Assembly: GCA_017302435.1 (NCBI GenBank)
Contig: JAFLDL010000009.1
Location: 43,652 to 107,651 of the forward strand
DNA from: Candidatus Accumulibacter necessarius
GTDB taxonomy: Bacteria; Pseudomonadota; Gammaproteobacteria; Burkholderiales; Rhodocyclaceae
DNA length: 64,000 nt
Direction of reading: 5' to 3'
Shown: positions 53,411 to 62,202 of the stretch, piece by piece
How the letters are laid out: the number at the start of each line of letters is the position of its first letter
How positions within the stretch are numbered: position 1 is the first letter of the stretch
The notes under the pieces: model-generated
What the model was told of the DNA's origin: nothing
Databases searched by the model: none
What the model saw: the letters and a program-made list of their open reading frames with translations, nothing else
Made by a program: the position numbers and the translations under genes

Positions 53411-54295
53411 TCAAGCGCGGGCCAGCGCGGCAACCGGGAGCACCTGCACCAGTTCGCCCAGGGCTTCGATGAGTTTCTGTTGCACGCCGCCAAGGGTGGC
53501 GGCTTCCATCGAGCATCCACGGCAGGCGCCGGTGAGCTCGACGTAGATCTTCTTGCCATCGACCTCGACCAGGGTGACATCACCGTGGTCACGCTGCAGC
53601 GAGGGGCGGATCGCCTCCAGCGTCTCCTCGATCTTGCGGATCCGCTGGTAGTTGGTCAGTTTCGGCTTGCCCGCCATTTCGCTGGCCGCCGGGCGAACCT
53701 TGGCGGGTTTCGCTTCACTGGCGTAGAGGCGGCCGTTGACAGCGATCAGGATGTCCTCGATCTTCTCGTGACACGCCGAACAGCCACCGCCGGCCTTGGT
53801 GTAGTTGGCCACCTCCTCGATCGTTCGCAGGCTGTTGGCGCGGACGGTGTGCTCGATCATCACGGCGTCGATGGCAAAGCACTTGCAGACCAGATCGCCT
53901 TCCTCGTGATCATCCTGCCAGGTCTCGCCGCGATAGTTGGCCACCGCGGCCTGCAGCGCCTCGCGTCCCATGACCGAGCAGTGCATCTTTTCCGGTGGCA
54001 GGCCGTCGAGGTAATCGGCGATGTCCTGGTTGCTGACCCGCAGGGCCTCGTCGAGCGTCTTGCCCTTGATGATCTCGGTCAGAGCCGACGAAGAGGCAAT
54101 CGCCGAGCCGCAGCCGAAGGTCTGAAAGCGCGCCTCGTCGATGATCTCGGTGGCCGGGTCGACCTTCAGCATCAGGCGCAGCGCGTCGCCGCACTTGATC
54201 GAGCCGAAGTCACCGATGGCGTTGGCGCTTTCCAGCGGGCCCGAATTGCGCGGGTTGAAAAAGTGTTCGCGGACCTTCTCTGAATAATCCCACAT
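53411..54295 (-). CDS. nifU: Fe-S cluster scaffold NifU
   Basis: A 294-residue protein with all three modules of full-length NifU. The N-terminal IscU-like domain has Cys in [23 protein letters not shown] and [11 protein letters not shown]. The middle [2Fe-2S] ferredoxin-like domain has [10 protein letters not shown] and [12 protein letters not shown]. The C-terminal Nfu domain has [13 protein letters not shown] (CxxC). It assembles clusters from NifS-derived sulfur and passes them to NifH and NifB. It sits 10 bp after the iscA-like gene and 23 bp before nifS, one operon under the sigma-54 promoter at 54684-54698. Confidence 0.96.
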   Translation of the reverse strand: MWDYSEKVREHFFNPRNSGPLESANAIGDFGSIKCGDALRLMLKVDPATEIIDEARFQTFGCGSAIASSSALTEIIKGKTLDEALRVSNQDIADYLDGLPPEKMHCSVMGREALQAAVANYRGETWQDDHEEGDLVCKCFAIDAVMIEHTVRANSLRTIEEVANYTKAGGGCSACHEKIEDILIAVNGRLYASEAKPAKVRPAASEMAGKPKLTNYQRIRKIEETLEAIRPSLQRDHGDVTLVEVDGKKIYVELTGACRGCSMEAATLGGVQQKLIEALGELVQVLPVAALARA

Positions 54296-54305
54296 GACGT
54301 TCCCC

Positions 54306-54632
54306 TCAGGCCTTGAACGACTGGCCGCAGGAGCAGGCCCCGGAGACGTTCGGATTGTTGAACTTGAAGCCGGTCTGGGTGAGGCTGTCGACGAAATCGA
54401 CGGTCAGGCCTTCGAGCATCGAACTGCTCATCGGGTCGACCAGCAGTTTGGCACCGGTACCGACATCGAATTCCAGATCGTCCTCGCTCTTGTCCTGTTC
54501 CAGCCGCAGCCCGTACTGCAGGCCGGCACAGCCCCCGCCGGAAACGAAGATGCGCAGACCGGCGACCGGCGTCTCGGTCGCCTTGATGAAGCGGTTGATC
54601 GCCCTGGATGCAGCGGGGGTCAGATTGATCAT
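54306..54632 (-). CDS. A-type Fe-S carrier (IscA/HesB family), nif-linked
   Basis: A 108-residue A-type carrier protein. Three Cys ligands are present: [13 protein letters not shown] and the paired [11 protein letters not shown]. It starts [20 protein letters not shown]. In nif clusters this protein (often called NifIscA) transfers clusters to nitrogenase maturation targets. It is the first gene of the iscA-nifU-nifS unit. A sigma-54 promoter (54684-54698) and a NifA-type upstream site (54766-54781) precede it. Start at ATG 54632. Confidence 0.92.
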   Translation of the reverse strand: MINLTPAASRAINRFIKATETPVAGLRIFVSGGGCAGLQYGLRLEQDKSEDDLEFDVGTGAKLLVDPMSSSMLEGLTVDFVDSLTQTGFKFNNPNVSGACSCGQSFKA

Positions 54633-54683
54633 TGTGTACTCTCCTTCAGACAGGGTAGGTTTGGGGTTCCGGGTCTACCTACG

Positions 54684-54698
54684 CAAGCTTCGTACCAG
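54684..54698 (-). promoter_or_regulatory. Sigma-54 promoter of the iscA-nifU-nifS unit
   Basis: On the minus strand TGGTAC-GAAGC-TTGC: the -24 element at 54698-54693 has one departure from TGGCAC, and -12 TTGC is at 54687-54684. It lies about 50 bp upstream of the iscA-like start. Confidence 0.78.
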
Positions 54699-54765
54699 CC
54701 GGTCATTGTGAGCACACGCACTTGATTTAACGCTAAGTTTCGGCTTTTCGAGTGAATGGGGCGGT

Positions 54766-54781
54766 TGTCGCAGACACGACA
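54766..54781. promoter_or_regulatory. NifA upstream activator site (TGT-N10-ACA)
   Basis: TGT-CGCAGACACG-ACA, a perfect match to the NifA binding consensus, about 68 bp upstream of the -24 element of the iscA-like gene, at a spacing typical of NifA activation through DNA looping. Confidence 0.72.
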
Positions 54782-54827
54782 CGCCGGCTGCCGCCAGGGT
54801 CGCCGGCAGGCGGGATGACGCCAATCC

Positions 54828-55127
54828 TCACCCTTCGGCAGGAGCATAGGTGTAGCAGTCTTTCGGACAGACGCGACCGCAGGCGCCACAGCCGATGCAG
54901 TCGGCGCCGTTGGCAATGGTCATCACCATCATCTCGTCGTCATCATCGGCATCGTCGTCGTCCGCGTCGGCCAGCAGTTGCTCGCTGCGCTCGACCAGGT
55001 CGAGGACGCTGCGCGGACAGACCTTGTAGCAGCGGCCGCAGCCAATGCACTTCTTCGGATCGAGAAAACTGACAAACTGCGGGACCCATTCGTCCCCGCC
55101 GCGCGTGCGACCGGTAATCGTGGTCAT
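54828..55127 (-). CDS. fdxB: Ferredoxin III, nif-specific
   Basis: A 99-residue two-[4Fe-4S] ferredoxin. ATG 55127 (MTTITGRTRGGDEWVPQFVS) is preferred over 55286. Cluster motifs are KKCIGCGRCYKVCPRS and ADCIGCGACGRVCPKDC, separated by a strongly acidic linker (LLADADDDDADDDDE) that is usual in nif ferredoxin III. It probably donates electrons to nitrogenase assembly or nitrogenase itself. It is the last gene of the nifE-nifN-nifX-rseC-like-DUF269-CCE_0567-fdxB unit, 4 bp after the CCE_0567-like gene. Confidence 0.94.
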   Translation of the reverse strand: MTTITGRTRGGDEWVPQFVSFLDPKKCIGCGRCYKVCPRSVLDLVERSEQLLADADDDDADDDDEMMVMTIANGADCIGCGACGRVCPKDCYTYAPAEG

Positions 55128-55131
55128 GGTC

Positions 55132-55341
55132 CTAGCCTTTCTGCGCCGCCTGCAGGCGGGCGTTGGCGGCCGCCCAGGCCTGGCAGGCCGTGAGGGTTGC
55201 CTGTGAAATTTCCGGGAGTTCCTGCCAACCGGCAGGCAGCCTGTCCTCGACCAGATCGTGGAGTCTCGCGGCCTGCTCGCTGGCAATGCGTTTGAGCTTC
55301 TTCACTTCCCGGTCGAGTTCCCTGACTTCGTCTTCGCTCAT
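55132..55341 (-). CDS. CCE_0567-family metalloprotein (DUF683), nif-linked
   Basis: A 69-residue, helical protein: SEDEVRELDREVKKLKRIAS and QAARLHDLVEDRLPAGWQELP. The family lies between nifX-associated genes and fdxB in many diazotrophs, and a cyanobacterial member binds a metal between two helices. Its exact role in nitrogenase maturation is unknown. It is 10 bp after the DUF269 gene and 4 bp before fdxB, so the three are translated together. The length is usual. Confidence 0.9.
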   Translation of the reverse strand: MSEDEVRELDREVKKLKRIASEQAARLHDLVEDRLPAGWQELPEISQATLTACQAWAAANARLQAAQKG

Positions 55342-55351
55342 CTTCGTCCTC

Positions 55352-55837
55352 TCACATGCCTGCCACTTCAGGGAATCTGCCGATGATGCCGAGTGCCACG
55401 GCGAGGTGCTTGTCGGCTTCGGTCTTCATTTTCGACAAGGACTCGAAGCCGAAGCGGTGTACGTCGCGCAGCGTCCGATCCATCACCACCAGCTTGCCGA
55501 CCGTGATCAGCGTGCGGCCGAAGCCCTCGTGGCTGATGTGCACGAAAGGCACAGCCATCTGGCCACATTCCTTCTCGATCAATACCGCAATGGCGTTGTG
55601 GAAGGCCTTGACGCGGGCCAGTGTCACTTCGTCGGGATCGCCGATGGTCGGGATCGCGCGCTTCTGTTCCTTGCTCAGCACGTAGCCAGAGAGTATTGCC
55701 GGGACCGGCTTGCCATCCCACTCGCCGTAAGTGTCGAGCGCGCGCGTCTGGCGCAGCATCTCCCGGATGAAGTCGGTGGCAAAGACGGGATCGTCGGCGG
55801 GCTCGATGGCCGATTCGGGGGCAAGCGTCAAGGTCAT
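55352..55837 (-). CDS. NifX-associated nitrogen fixation protein (DUF269)
   Basis: A 161-residue protein starting at ATG 55837 (MTLTLAPESAIEPADDPVFA), which overlaps the RseC-like gene's stop by ATGA; the longer frame through 56608 runs antiparallel to family limits and is rejected. FATDFIREMLRQTRALDTYG, LSKEQKRAIPTIGDPDE, KECGQMAVPFVHISHEGFGR and TLRDVHRFGFESL are DUF269 hallmarks. The family is found almost only beside nifX and supports nitrogenase cofactor assembly by an unresolved mechanism. The length is typical. Confidence 0.92.
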   Translation of the reverse strand: MTLTLAPESAIEPADDPVFATDFIREMLRQTRALDTYGEWDGKPVPAILSGYVLSKEQKRAIPTIGDPDEVTLARVKAFHNAIAVLIEKECGQMAVPFVHISHEGFGRTLITVGKLVVMDRTLRDVHRFGFESLSKMKTEADKHLAVALGIIGRFPEVAGM

Positions 55838-56271
55838 GGGTGTTCTCCGGGAAGTGACTGGGGCTGGCAGGTGATGGTCGCCGCCGGCCGCAGTCGGTCG
55901 GCCAGCAGCCGGCGGGAAAGCAGGCGGACGAGGAGGATGCCGACGGCCAGGCCAACCGCGGCACCGAGTGCCGCGGCGGTGTCGCCGGCGAATGACAGGA
56001 GCGCAGCGCCGAGCAGCAGGGTCAGCGCCGGCAGCAGATAGCCGATTGCGACGCCGAGCGAGAACTGCGCTTTGCCAAGCGCGAGGGATACGACGTCGCC
56101 AACCGCCAGACCGCCCGCTGCGGCGATACGAACCGACTGCTCGCGGCCGCTGCCGCAGACGCCCTGCGCCCGGCAGCCATGGCAGCTCGACGCCACCGCA
56201 AGCCGGACCTCGGCCGTGCCGTCGCGCACTTCGACCACCCGCCCGCGGGCTTCGAGCATGCCCGGCATCAT
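55834..56271 (-). CDS. RseC/MucC-family membrane protein in the nif operon
   Basis: A 145-residue protein. N-terminal Cys-rich part (ASSCHGCRAQGVCGSGREQS) and two transmembrane segments (SLGVAIGYLLPALTLLLGAAL, ALGAAVGLAVGILLVRLL) give the RseC/RsxC-related fold. RseC members regulate SoxR reduction or sigma-E; in nif clusters similar proteins accompany Rnf electron-transfer genes. No rnf genes are in the window. ATGA overlaps at both ends (with nifX and with DUF269) tie it firmly to the nif operon. A redox or electron-supply role is inferred. Confidence 0.85.
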   Translation of the reverse strand: MMPGMLEARGRVVEVRDGTAEVRLAVASSCHGCRAQGVCGSGREQSVRIAAAGGLAVGDVVSLALGKAQFSLGVAIGYLLPALTLLLGAALLSFAGDTAAALGAAVGLAVGILLVRLLSRRLLADRLRPAATITCQPQSLPGEHP

Positions 56272-56687
56272 TCGTCCCAGCCTTCGGCCAGCATGCGGTC
56301 GAAGCGGGCGCCATCATCCGTATGCGGGCGGATGGCTTTGTCGACCCAGGCCATGCCTCCTTCCCGAATCGCCAGGCTGATCTCCCGCAGCAAGCAATCG
56401 ATCGCCACCTCGTCGTCGAGCCGGATGGGCTGGACCCCGGCGGCCAGCAGTTGCCTGACCGCTGACGCACCGGCAGCAAGGCAATAGACGGCGGCACAGC
56501 CAGCCAGCGTCGCAATCTTTGCCGGCAAGCGGTTTTCGTTGCCGTCCATCGCTTCCGGGGGGAACTCGGCGAGTTCGACCAGTTGCGCCCGCTCGCCGTC
56601 CAGCGCATAGATGGCGAAGCCCGCCGCCGCGCCGAAGTGCTGATTCACCGTGTTGCGATCGTTGCTGGCAAAGGCGACCCTTAGCAT
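56268..56687 (-). CDS. nifX: Nitrogenase cofactor-binding protein NifX
   Basis: A 139-residue protein starting at ATG 56687 (MLRVAFASNDRNTVNQHFGA). The NifX/NifY-type fold shows VNQHFGAAAGFAIYAL and CAAVYCLAAGASAVRQLLAAG, with IREGGMAWVDKAI near the end. It carries the FeMo-co precursor between NifB, NifEN and apo-nitrogenase. The start is chosen because the longer frame to 57149 runs through nifN. It lies 13 bp after nifN and overlaps the RseC-like gene by ATGA. Confidence 0.94.
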   Translation of the reverse strand: MLRVAFASNDRNTVNQHFGAAAGFAIYALDGERAQLVELAEFPPEAMDGNENRLPAKIATLAGCAAVYCLAAGASAVRQLLAAGVQPIRLDDEVAIDCLLREISLAIREGGMAWVDKAIRPHTDDGARFDRMLAEGWDE

Positions 56688-56700
56688 GCTCGGCACCTCG

Positions 56701-58107
56701 CTACTGGCCGACCAGGCCAGCGCCAGGCGGCGCCTGGTGTGGCGGACCGCTTTCGCTGCCGACCCGGTAAATGGATCGATGGACAGGCGTGTCATGGTGG
56801 TTCCCGAGAAAGAGATTGGCGACATCGAACAAGGCCTGACGTGCGCCGCGATAGCCGACCCAGGTGCGCGCATAGCCACCGACCCAGTCGTACTGCGGGA
56901 AGCCGGCGCGCAGCAAGGGCAACTGCAGGCGTTCGGCGCTCGGCACGGCGTGCGAGTTGGCAACCATGAGCTGGGCGCGGTGCGCCCGTGCCTCGCGCTC
57001 GAGGTCCTCGAGATCGCCGATGCGCACCGACGCAGCCGGCAGTTCGGCCAGCACCTCGGACCGTGCCGCGGCCACGGCGGCAACGATTTCAGCACCGACC
57101 CCGTGGAGAAACTGGCCGAGTGCCAGCAGGAGGTCGGGGTCGCCGGCAATCGCGACGCGCAGGAACCCGGTCATGAAATGGGTATCGACCATCGCATCCT
57201 GCAGCTGCGCCCGCTGACGATCGACCGACGCCGGTACCGGCTGCCCGGAGATCTCCGCCAGCGCAAGGGTGAAGGCGTCGCCGGCATCGAGGCCCAGCAG
57301 ATGGTCAAAGCGATAGTCCGGCACGCCACTGCGCGTCTTCAACAGATCGGCTGCCCGTTGCAGCGAGCGGCCGATGACCAGCGTCGCCGCTGCTTCACCG
57401 AGCGTTGCGAGATCGCCCGTCGACGTTCCGCCGAGCGTCAGCGGCGATGTGTCCTGATCGACCAGATGGCCGTCGAGCGAGTCGCCGATATCGGGCAGCA
57501 CCAGCGGCTGCAGGCCGAAGGCCTCGATCCACGCCTTGATCGCCTCGATGTCGCCGGGTGTCAGCATCGACGAAGCGAGCACGTTGACCTGGCGCGGGCG
57601 TCGTCCGGCCAGACACCTGCCTGCACTGTCGGGGACCAGCGTGTCGATGATCGCTTCCACGGCCAGCGCAAAGCCGGATTCGAGGCAACCGGAATAATCC
57701 GGGGTGTTCACCGGCACGACGGCGGTTGCCGAGAACTCCGGATGGCGGGCGCGGAACTCGCGTACCAGCCGTTGAACATCGCAGCCCTGGGTCTCCGAGA
57801 GCCCCGTCGTGGGCAGCCCGATCAGCTCCGGCGAGTTCTTCTCGCAAAGCACGCGCAAACCCTCGATGACGTTTTCGTCGGCGCTCATGATGCTCGACAC
57901 CTGATCCATTGCCGTCGTCTGCAGCGGAATCGGTTCGCGGAAATGACGCACCAGGAAGACCTTGCCGAAAGCCGTGCAGCCCTGCGAGCCGTGCAGCATC
58001 GGAATCGCCCGGCGCATGCCGAGGAAGGCAAGCGCCGCGCCGATCGGCTGGCTGGCCTTGAGAGGATTGACCGTCAGCGGCTTGGCGCGCTTGAGGACTT
58101 CAGCCAT
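56701..58107 (-). CDS. nifN: FeMo-cofactor scaffold subunit NifN
   Basis: A 468-residue NifK paralogue, the beta subunit of the NifEN scaffold on which FeMo-co is matured. [51 protein letters not shown] and [16 protein letters not shown] are characteristic. Cys in HGSQGC would hold the P-cluster-like [4Fe-4S] centre. The length is normal. It overlaps nifE by 8 bp and is co-translated with it; the unit is under the sigma-54 promoter at 59554-59568. Confidence 0.96.
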   Translation of the reverse strand: MAEVLKRAKPLTVNPLKASQPIGAALAFLGMRRAIPMLHGSQGCTAFGKVFLVRHFREPIPLQTTAMDQVSSIMSADENVIEGLRVLCEKNSPELIGLPTTGLSETQGCDVQRLVREFRARHPEFSATAVVPVNTPDYSGCLESGFALAVEAIIDTLVPDSAGRCLAGRRPRQVNVLASSMLTPGDIEAIKAWIEAFGLQPLVLPDIGDSLDGHLVDQDTSPLTLGGTSTGDLATLGEAAATLVIGRSLQRAADLLKTRSGVPDYRFDHLLGLDAGDAFTLALAEISGQPVPASVDRQRAQLQDAMVDTHFMTGFLRVAIAGDPDLLLALGQFLHGVGAEIVAAVAAARSEVLAELPAASVRIGDLEDLEREARAHRAQLMVANSHAVPSAERLQLPLLRAGFPQYDWVGGYARTWVGYRGARQALFDVANLFLGNHHDTPVHRSIYRVGSESGPPHQAPPGAGLVGQ

Positions 58108-59524
58108 CGCTTCCTCCCCGGACGGGCGGTGTTTCGTCCGCTGCCTGCTGTGCCGCCCACGGTGCCGGCGCCCGCACCTTGCGCCATACCGGCGACTCCA
58201 GGGTCAGCGCGAGCTGCCGTACCAGTTCGAGCATCCCGTCGTAGCCGGCGTAGCCGAATTCGCGTTCCTGGTTGATGTCGAGAAAGGGAATCCGCGCCTT
58301 CAACGCCGTATACAGGTTGCGTCCCCCGGCGATCAGGATGTCCGCCCGGTAGTCCTTGCAGGCCTGCAGCAGCGCCTTGGGGCTGCCGTCGGTGATCATC
58401 CTCGTGGCGTCGCCCATGAGCTCACGGATGCGCGCCTTGTCTTCCTCGGTGGATTTGTTGGTGCCGGTGGCGACCACCGTCATGCCGAGATCCTGCAGGG
58501 CGGAAACCACCGACCAGCTCTTCACGCCACCGGTGTACAGCAGCACCCGCTTGCCGGCCAGCCGTGCCCGCCAGGGTTCGAGTGCGGCGCGAATCCGCGC
58601 CTCCTCGCGGGTGATCATCGCCTCGGTGCGCGCCGCAAGATCGGCATCGCCGAGCAGCCGGGCGAAGTCGCGGAAGGCCTGCGAGGTGTCACTGACGCCG
58701 TAGAAGCTGCCCTCGAAGAAGGGCACGCCAAAGTCAGCCTCGAGCTTTCGCGCGACATTGAGCAGCGCCTTGGCGCAGACCACCATCGATGCCTGCGCCC
58801 GGTGCATGGTCTGCACCTCATGGAAGCGCGCGTCGCCCGAGAGCGTGCACAGGATGCGCAAGCCGAGTTCGTCGAACAGCGGCGCCACGTACCAGAATTC
58901 GCCGGCAATGTTGTATTCGCCGATCAGGTTCACGTCATGCACCCTGATGCCTGGCCGTAGTGCGGCGGCGGGCAGCGGCTCCGGTTCGCGGCGACCGATC
59001 ACGTACTTGAACATGGCTTCACCGGCGATGCGGTTGCCGAGGTTCTTGGTGCCGTAGAAGCCGGCGCAATCGACCGGCACCACCGGTACGCCCCAGCGTT
59101 CGCTGGCTGCCCTGGCCACCGCCTCAAGGTCGTCGCCAATCAGCGCCGGCACGCAGGTGGCGTAGACAAACACAGCCTTCGGTGCGTAGTCGTCGATCGC
59201 CTGCTTGATCGCGAGGAAAAGCCGTTTTTCGCCACGGCCCATGATCACGTCCTGCTCGGTGAGATCGGTGGTCATGCCGATCCGGTAAAGCGTCGGCCCC
59301 GACGAACGTGCGCCACGGTTGTCCCACGACGCGCCGGCGCAGGCGATTGGCCCATGGACGATATGCGCGACGTCGGCAATCGGCAGCAGGGCAATCTGCG
59401 CACCGTCAAAGGAACAGCCACCCGCCGTCGCCCCCGGGCGGGTGCGCGCACAACCGGATTTCTCGGTCCGGTTGTGGGTACAGGCGGGCTCGTTCAGCAG
59501 TTCGGTGATTTCGGCTGTCTTCAT
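58100..59524 (-). CDS. nifE: FeMo-cofactor scaffold subunit NifE
   Basis: A 474-residue NifD paralogue starting at ATG 59524 ([20 protein letters not shown]); the longer frame to 59779 reads through the promoter. Features include [53 protein letters not shown] and [20 protein letters not shown], with the conserved cofactor-region Cys/His pattern of NifE. It forms the alpha2beta2 scaffold with NifN that receives NifB-co and hands FeMo-co to NifDK. It is the first gene of a seven-gene leftward operon with a sigma-54 promoter 30 bp upstream. Confidence 0.97.
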   Translation of the reverse strand: MKTAEITELLNEPACTHNRTEKSGCARTRPGATAGGCSFDGAQIALLPIADVAHIVHGPIACAGASWDNRGARSSGPTLYRIGMTTDLTEQDVIMGRGEKRLFLAIKQAIDDYAPKAVFVYATCVPALIGDDLEAVARAASERWGVPVVPVDCAGFYGTKNLGNRIAGEAMFKYVIGRREPEPLPAAALRPGIRVHDVNLIGEYNIAGEFWYVAPLFDELGLRILCTLSGDARFHEVQTMHRAQASMVVCAKALLNVARKLEADFGVPFFEGSFYGVSDTSQAFRDFARLLGDADLAARTEAMITREEARIRAALEPWRARLAGKRVLLYTGGVKSWSVVSALQDLGMTVVATGTNKSTEEDKARIRELMGDATRMITDGSPKALLQACKDYRADILIAGGRNLYTALKARIPFLDINQEREFGYAGYDGMLELVRQLALTLESPVWRKVRAPAPWAAQQAADETPPVRGGSDG

Positions 59525-59553
59525 CGCATCAGTCCTCTGTTTCCTGTCGTGTC

Positions 59554-59568
59554 GCAATTGCCGTGCCA
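59554..59568 (-). promoter_or_regulatory. Sigma-54 promoter of the nifE operon
   Basis: Minus-strand TGGCAC-GGCAA-TTGC: the -24 element at 59568-59563 and -12 at 59557-59554 match the consensus exactly. It lies about 30 bp upstream of nifE. Confidence 0.9.
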
Positions 59569-59612
59569 GCGCTAAGCACCTGATTCCTAGTCCTTGACCT
59601 TCCTCCAGGGCT

Positions 59613-59628
59613 TGTCGGCTTTGCGACA
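59613..59628. promoter_or_regulatory. NifA upstream activator site between nifE and nifQ
   Basis: TGT-CGGCTTTGCG-ACA, a perfect NifA half-site pair. It lies about 45 bp upstream of the nifE -24 element and 100 bp upstream of the nifQ -24 element, so one site could serve both divergent promoters. Confidence 0.75.
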
Positions 59629-59727
59629 TTGCGACATCGATCGCTGCGCTGGCGGGCGGGGCAAGACACCGCCACGGCCGGCCAGCGCCAGCGGCTTCAC
59701 CCGGGAATCGCGCCACCTCCGGAGCTT

Positions 59728-59742
59728 TGGCATGAGTCTTGC
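59728..59742 (+). promoter_or_regulatory. Sigma-54 promoter of nifQ
   Basis: TGGCAT-GAGTC-TTGC at 59728-59742, with one mismatch (T for C at the end of the -24 element). It lies 35 bp before nifQ ATG 59778. Confidence 0.85.
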
Positions 59743-59777
59743 GTAACCTGCCCATCCGCCATCCTCCGGAGCCGCGC

Positions 59778-60320
59778 ATGCTTCACCTGACCGACAGGCT
59801 GCCCACCGTGCCGCATGGGGCCGACCTCCGTGCATTGGCCATTGCCGGCGTCGTCGGCAAGTCCCTGGCGGCGGGCCGCCGGCCGTTGATCCGCGGGGTT
59901 GCTGACGAACGCCTGCAGGCACTACTCGCTGCCCCGGGCCTCGACGGAACGTTGGTGCCGGCGGCCAGCGCGCCGGACGCTGACGCAGGCGGCGACGAAT
60001 TTGCCGATCTGCTCGAGCTGCTGCGCGAAAACCTGGCGCAGCCGGACGAGTTCGGCGCCTGTCTGTGTTATGCGATCGCCAGCGCGGCCATGGGCGAGAA
60101 TCATCTGTGGCAGGACATGGGCCTGCCCGACCGCGAGGCCCTGTCGGCGTTGCTGCGCGAGAACTTCCCTGAGCTGGCGGCGAAGAACATCGGCAATATG
60201 AAGTGGAAGAAGTTTTTCTACCGGCAGCTCTGCGAGCGCGCCGGCGTGCCGATCTGCAAGTCACCGCACTGTGCCGAGTGCTGCGATCGCGCGCTCTGCT
60301 TCGGACCGGAGGAAGGGTAG
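59778..60320 (+). CDS. nifQ: Molybdenum donor protein NifQ
   Basis: A 180-residue protein starting at ATG 59778 ([20 protein letters not shown]), preferred to 59739, which lies inside the sigma-54 -12 element. The C-terminal Cys motif is complete: [15 protein letters not shown] gives C-X4-C-X2-C-X5-C, the Fe-S/Mo ligand set of NifQ. ICKSPH is preceded by [17 protein letters not shown], also typical. It delivers molybdenum to NifEN during FeMo-co synthesis. It is divergent from nifE and probably its own unit before nifV. Confidence 0.93.
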   Translation: MLHLTDRLPTVPHGADLRALAIAGVVGKSLAAGRRPLIRGVADERLQALLAAPGLDGTLVPAASAPDADAGGDEFADLLELLRENLAQPDEFGACLCYAIASAAMGENHLWQDMGLPDREALSALLRENFPELAAKNIGNMKWKKFFYRQLCERAGVPICKSPHCAECCDRALCFGPEEG

Positions 60321-60426
60321 CGCTGACCGCGGCCACCGGCACCCGCGGTCGCGTCAGATACCCTGTCCCTGCCGCCGTGCCGCCGTGCCGCCAGCGCACA
60401 AGGCGGTCGCAAACCCGACAATTCTC

Positions 60427-60450
60427 CAACGCACTCCTTCAACGCACTCC
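60427..60450. repeat. Two 11-bp direct repeats upstream of nifV
   Basis: CAACGCACTCC at 60427-60437 and 60440-60450, period 13 bp, 33 bp upstream of the nifV -24 element. Possibly a protein-binding site; it does not match TGT-N10-ACA. Confidence 0.4.
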
Positions 60451-60482
60451 GGCAACGTACTGATTTGTAATGGATTGAATGC

Positions 60483-60497
60483 TGGCACTCTAATTGC
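60483..60497 (+). promoter_or_regulatory. Sigma-54 promoter of the nifV unit
   Basis: TGGCAC-TCTAA-TTGC, an exact consensus match, 12 bp before nifV ATG 60510. No perfect TGT-N10-ACA site was found between nifQ and this promoter. Confidence 0.9.
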
Positions 60498-60509
60498 TAG
60501 TCCACACCC

Positions 60510-61637
60510 ATGATGAACCATAAAGCTCCGACCGACATCGTCATCAACGACACCACCCTGCGCGACGGCGAGCAGTCGGCGGGTGTCGCCTTCAGTCTTG
60601 GCGAAAAGACCGGCATCGCGCGCGGCCTCGACGCTTTGGGCGTGCCCGAGCTGGAGATCGGGATTCCCGCCATGGGCGAGGCTGAACGCGAGAGCATCCG
60701 GGCGGTCGCGGCGCTGGGACTGAAGGCGCGCCTGATGGTGTGGACGCGAATGAACCGTGCCGACATTTCTCTGGCGGCGAATCTCGGTGCGCAGTTGATC
60801 GACATCTCCGTACCCGCCTCGGATCAACATCTCCAGGCGAAACTGCGACGTGATCGAAAGTGGCTGCTGACGCAGATCGGCGAGCATGTACAACTGGCGC
60901 GCGACCTCGGTTTCCGCGTCGGCATCGGCGCCGAGGATGCCTCGCGCGGCGACCCGGACCTGCTGGCGGCAATTGCCGAAGCGGCGCAGGTGGCCGGCGC
61001 GCAGCGCATTCGTTTTGCCGATACCCTGGGCGTTCTCGACCCCTTCGCGACCTTCGAGCGCATTCGTCACCTGCGCTCGCGATGCGATCTCGAAATCGAG
61101 ATGCACGCCCACGACGACCTGGGGATGGCTACGGCGAATACGTTGGCGGCCGCCCGCGCTGGCGCGACGCACCTCAACACGACCGTCAACGGCCTTGGCG
61201 AGCGCTGTGGCAACGCGCCGCTGGAAGAGGTCGTGCTCGGTCTGCATCTGTGCCAGGGAATCGGAACCGGGATTGATCTCGCCGGCTTCCCCGATATCTC
61301 GCAGCGCGTGGCCGTCGCTTCGGGACGCCCTCTGGCCTGGCAGAAGAGCATTGTCGGCGAAGGCGCCTTCACCCACGAGGCAGGGATTCACGTCGACGGT
61401 CTGCTCAAGGATCCGGCCAACTATCAAGGCTTTGATCCGCGTCTGGTCGGCCGTCGGCATCGCGTGGTTCTCGGCAAGCATTCCGGAGCGCGCGCCGTGC
61501 AGCAGGTGATGGCGGGCCTCGGCCATGACCTGTCGGACACTTCCGCGCGCGCCTTCCTGCAGCGACTGCGAAGCTTTGTCGTCGAGAAGAAGCAAGCGCC
61601 CTCGACGGCCGATCTCCTGGCCCTGCTGCGCTCCTGA
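60510..61637 (+). CDS. nifV: Homocitrate synthase NifV
   Basis: A 375-residue enzyme that condenses acetyl-CoA with 2-oxoglutarate to homocitrate, the organic ligand of FeMo-co. [17 protein letters not shown] at the N terminus, [16 protein letters not shown] (metal-binding His pair), [20 protein letters not shown] and [20 protein letters not shown] identify NifV-type homocitrate synthase over LeuA. The length is usual. ATG 60510 or 60513 ([10 protein letters not shown]) could be the start. It follows a perfect sigma-54 promoter and heads the nifV-unknown-nifW-nifZ-nifM unit. Confidence 0.94.
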   Translation: MMNHKAPTDIVINDTTLRDGEQSAGVAFSLGEKTGIARGLDALGVPELEIGIPAMGEAERESIRAVAALGLKARLMVWTRMNRADISLAANLGAQLIDISVPASDQHLQAKLRRDRKWLLTQIGEHVQLARDLGFRVGIGAEDASRGDPDLLAAIAEAAQVAGAQRIRFADTLGVLDPFATFERIRHLRSRCDLEIEMHAHDDLGMATANTLAAARAGATHLNTTVNGLGERCGNAPLEEVVLGLHLCQGIGTGIDLAGFPDISQRVAVASGRPLAWQKSIVGEGAFTHEAGIHVDGLLKDPANYQGFDPRLVGRRHRVVLGKHSGARAVQQVMAGLGHDLSDTSARAFLQRLRSFVVEKKQAPSTADLLALLRS

Positions 61638-61660
61638 GCCGATGATCAAGGAAAATGGCA

Positions 61661-62188
61661 ATGGCTGACCGACTCGAACTGCTCGAACTGGGCGATGACG
61701 TGCTTTATTTCGACGAGCCCTGCCCGCCCCGGGTGGCGGCCCAGATCGACGCCGCGGCGCATGACTACGGCCAGCCGGTGGCCGAGCAGCGGTTGCTCTA
61801 CGCCTACTTTCTGGCGCCCGAGCAGCTCTCGGTGCTGGTCGCACTCTACCGCTACTATTTCTATCAGCATCGCCTCGAGGATGCCCTGGTCGTCGCCGAA
61901 CGGGCGCTGGAAGTCAGTGCCCGCCGCCTGCAACTGGTCGGCGGTTGGCGCAGCCTCGGGCCGCACACGCTGGGCGAGGCGGCGATGCGCTCGATGGGCA
62001 TGCTGCGCTTCCATCTGCTGGCGCTCAAGGGATCAGCCGTGATTCTGCTGCGTCTCGGGCGAGTCAGCGAGGCGTGCACCCGCCTGCGGACGATTGCCCA
62101 AGTCGACCTCCGCGATGCTCTCGGTGCCCTGCCGCTGCTCGAGGTGGTCGATCGCCAGTACGCCGCTGCCCCCGAACCCCTGGACTGA
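61661..62188 (+). CDS. Unknown nif-linked helical protein
   Basis: A 175-residue protein between nifV and nifW. ATG 61661 has AAGGA eight bases upstream and is preferred over ATG 61655. The middle is helical and repeat-like (QLSVLVALYRYYFYQHRLED, ALVVAERALEVSARRLQLVG, LRFHLLALKGSAVILLRLGR), the general look of tetratricopeptide-type alpha-hairpins. Position and coupling imply a role in nitrogenase maturation or protection. I do not recognise a named family and do not assign a function. Confidence 0.75.
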   Translation: MADRLELLELGDDVLYFDEPCPPRVAAQIDAAAHDYGQPVAEQRLLYAYFLAPEQLSVLVALYRYYFYQHRLEDALVVAERALEVSARRLQLVGGWRSLGPHTLGEAAMRSMGMLRFHLLALKGSAVILLRLGRVSEACTRLRTIAQVDLRDALGALPLLEVVDRQYAAAPEPLD

Positions 62189-62202
62189 AAGAGGAGAAAG
62201 CC

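Noticed and set aside
51504-53546. 680-codon plus-strand frame as one protein
   Set aside because: Only the first ~200 codons resemble the AAA+/DUF4143 ATPase; the rest is antisense to nifS.
54629-54916. 95-codon minus-strand frame between fdxB and the iscA-like gene
   Set aside because: It spans a sigma-54 promoter and activator site and overlaps the fdxB end; no protein features.
56650-58275. 541-codon plus-strand frame across nifN
   Set aside because: It is antisense to nifN, which is certain, and shows no protein-like pattern.
60354-61844. 496-codon minus-strand frame across nifV
   Set aside because: Antisense shadow of nifV, and it would cross the sigma-54 promoter region.
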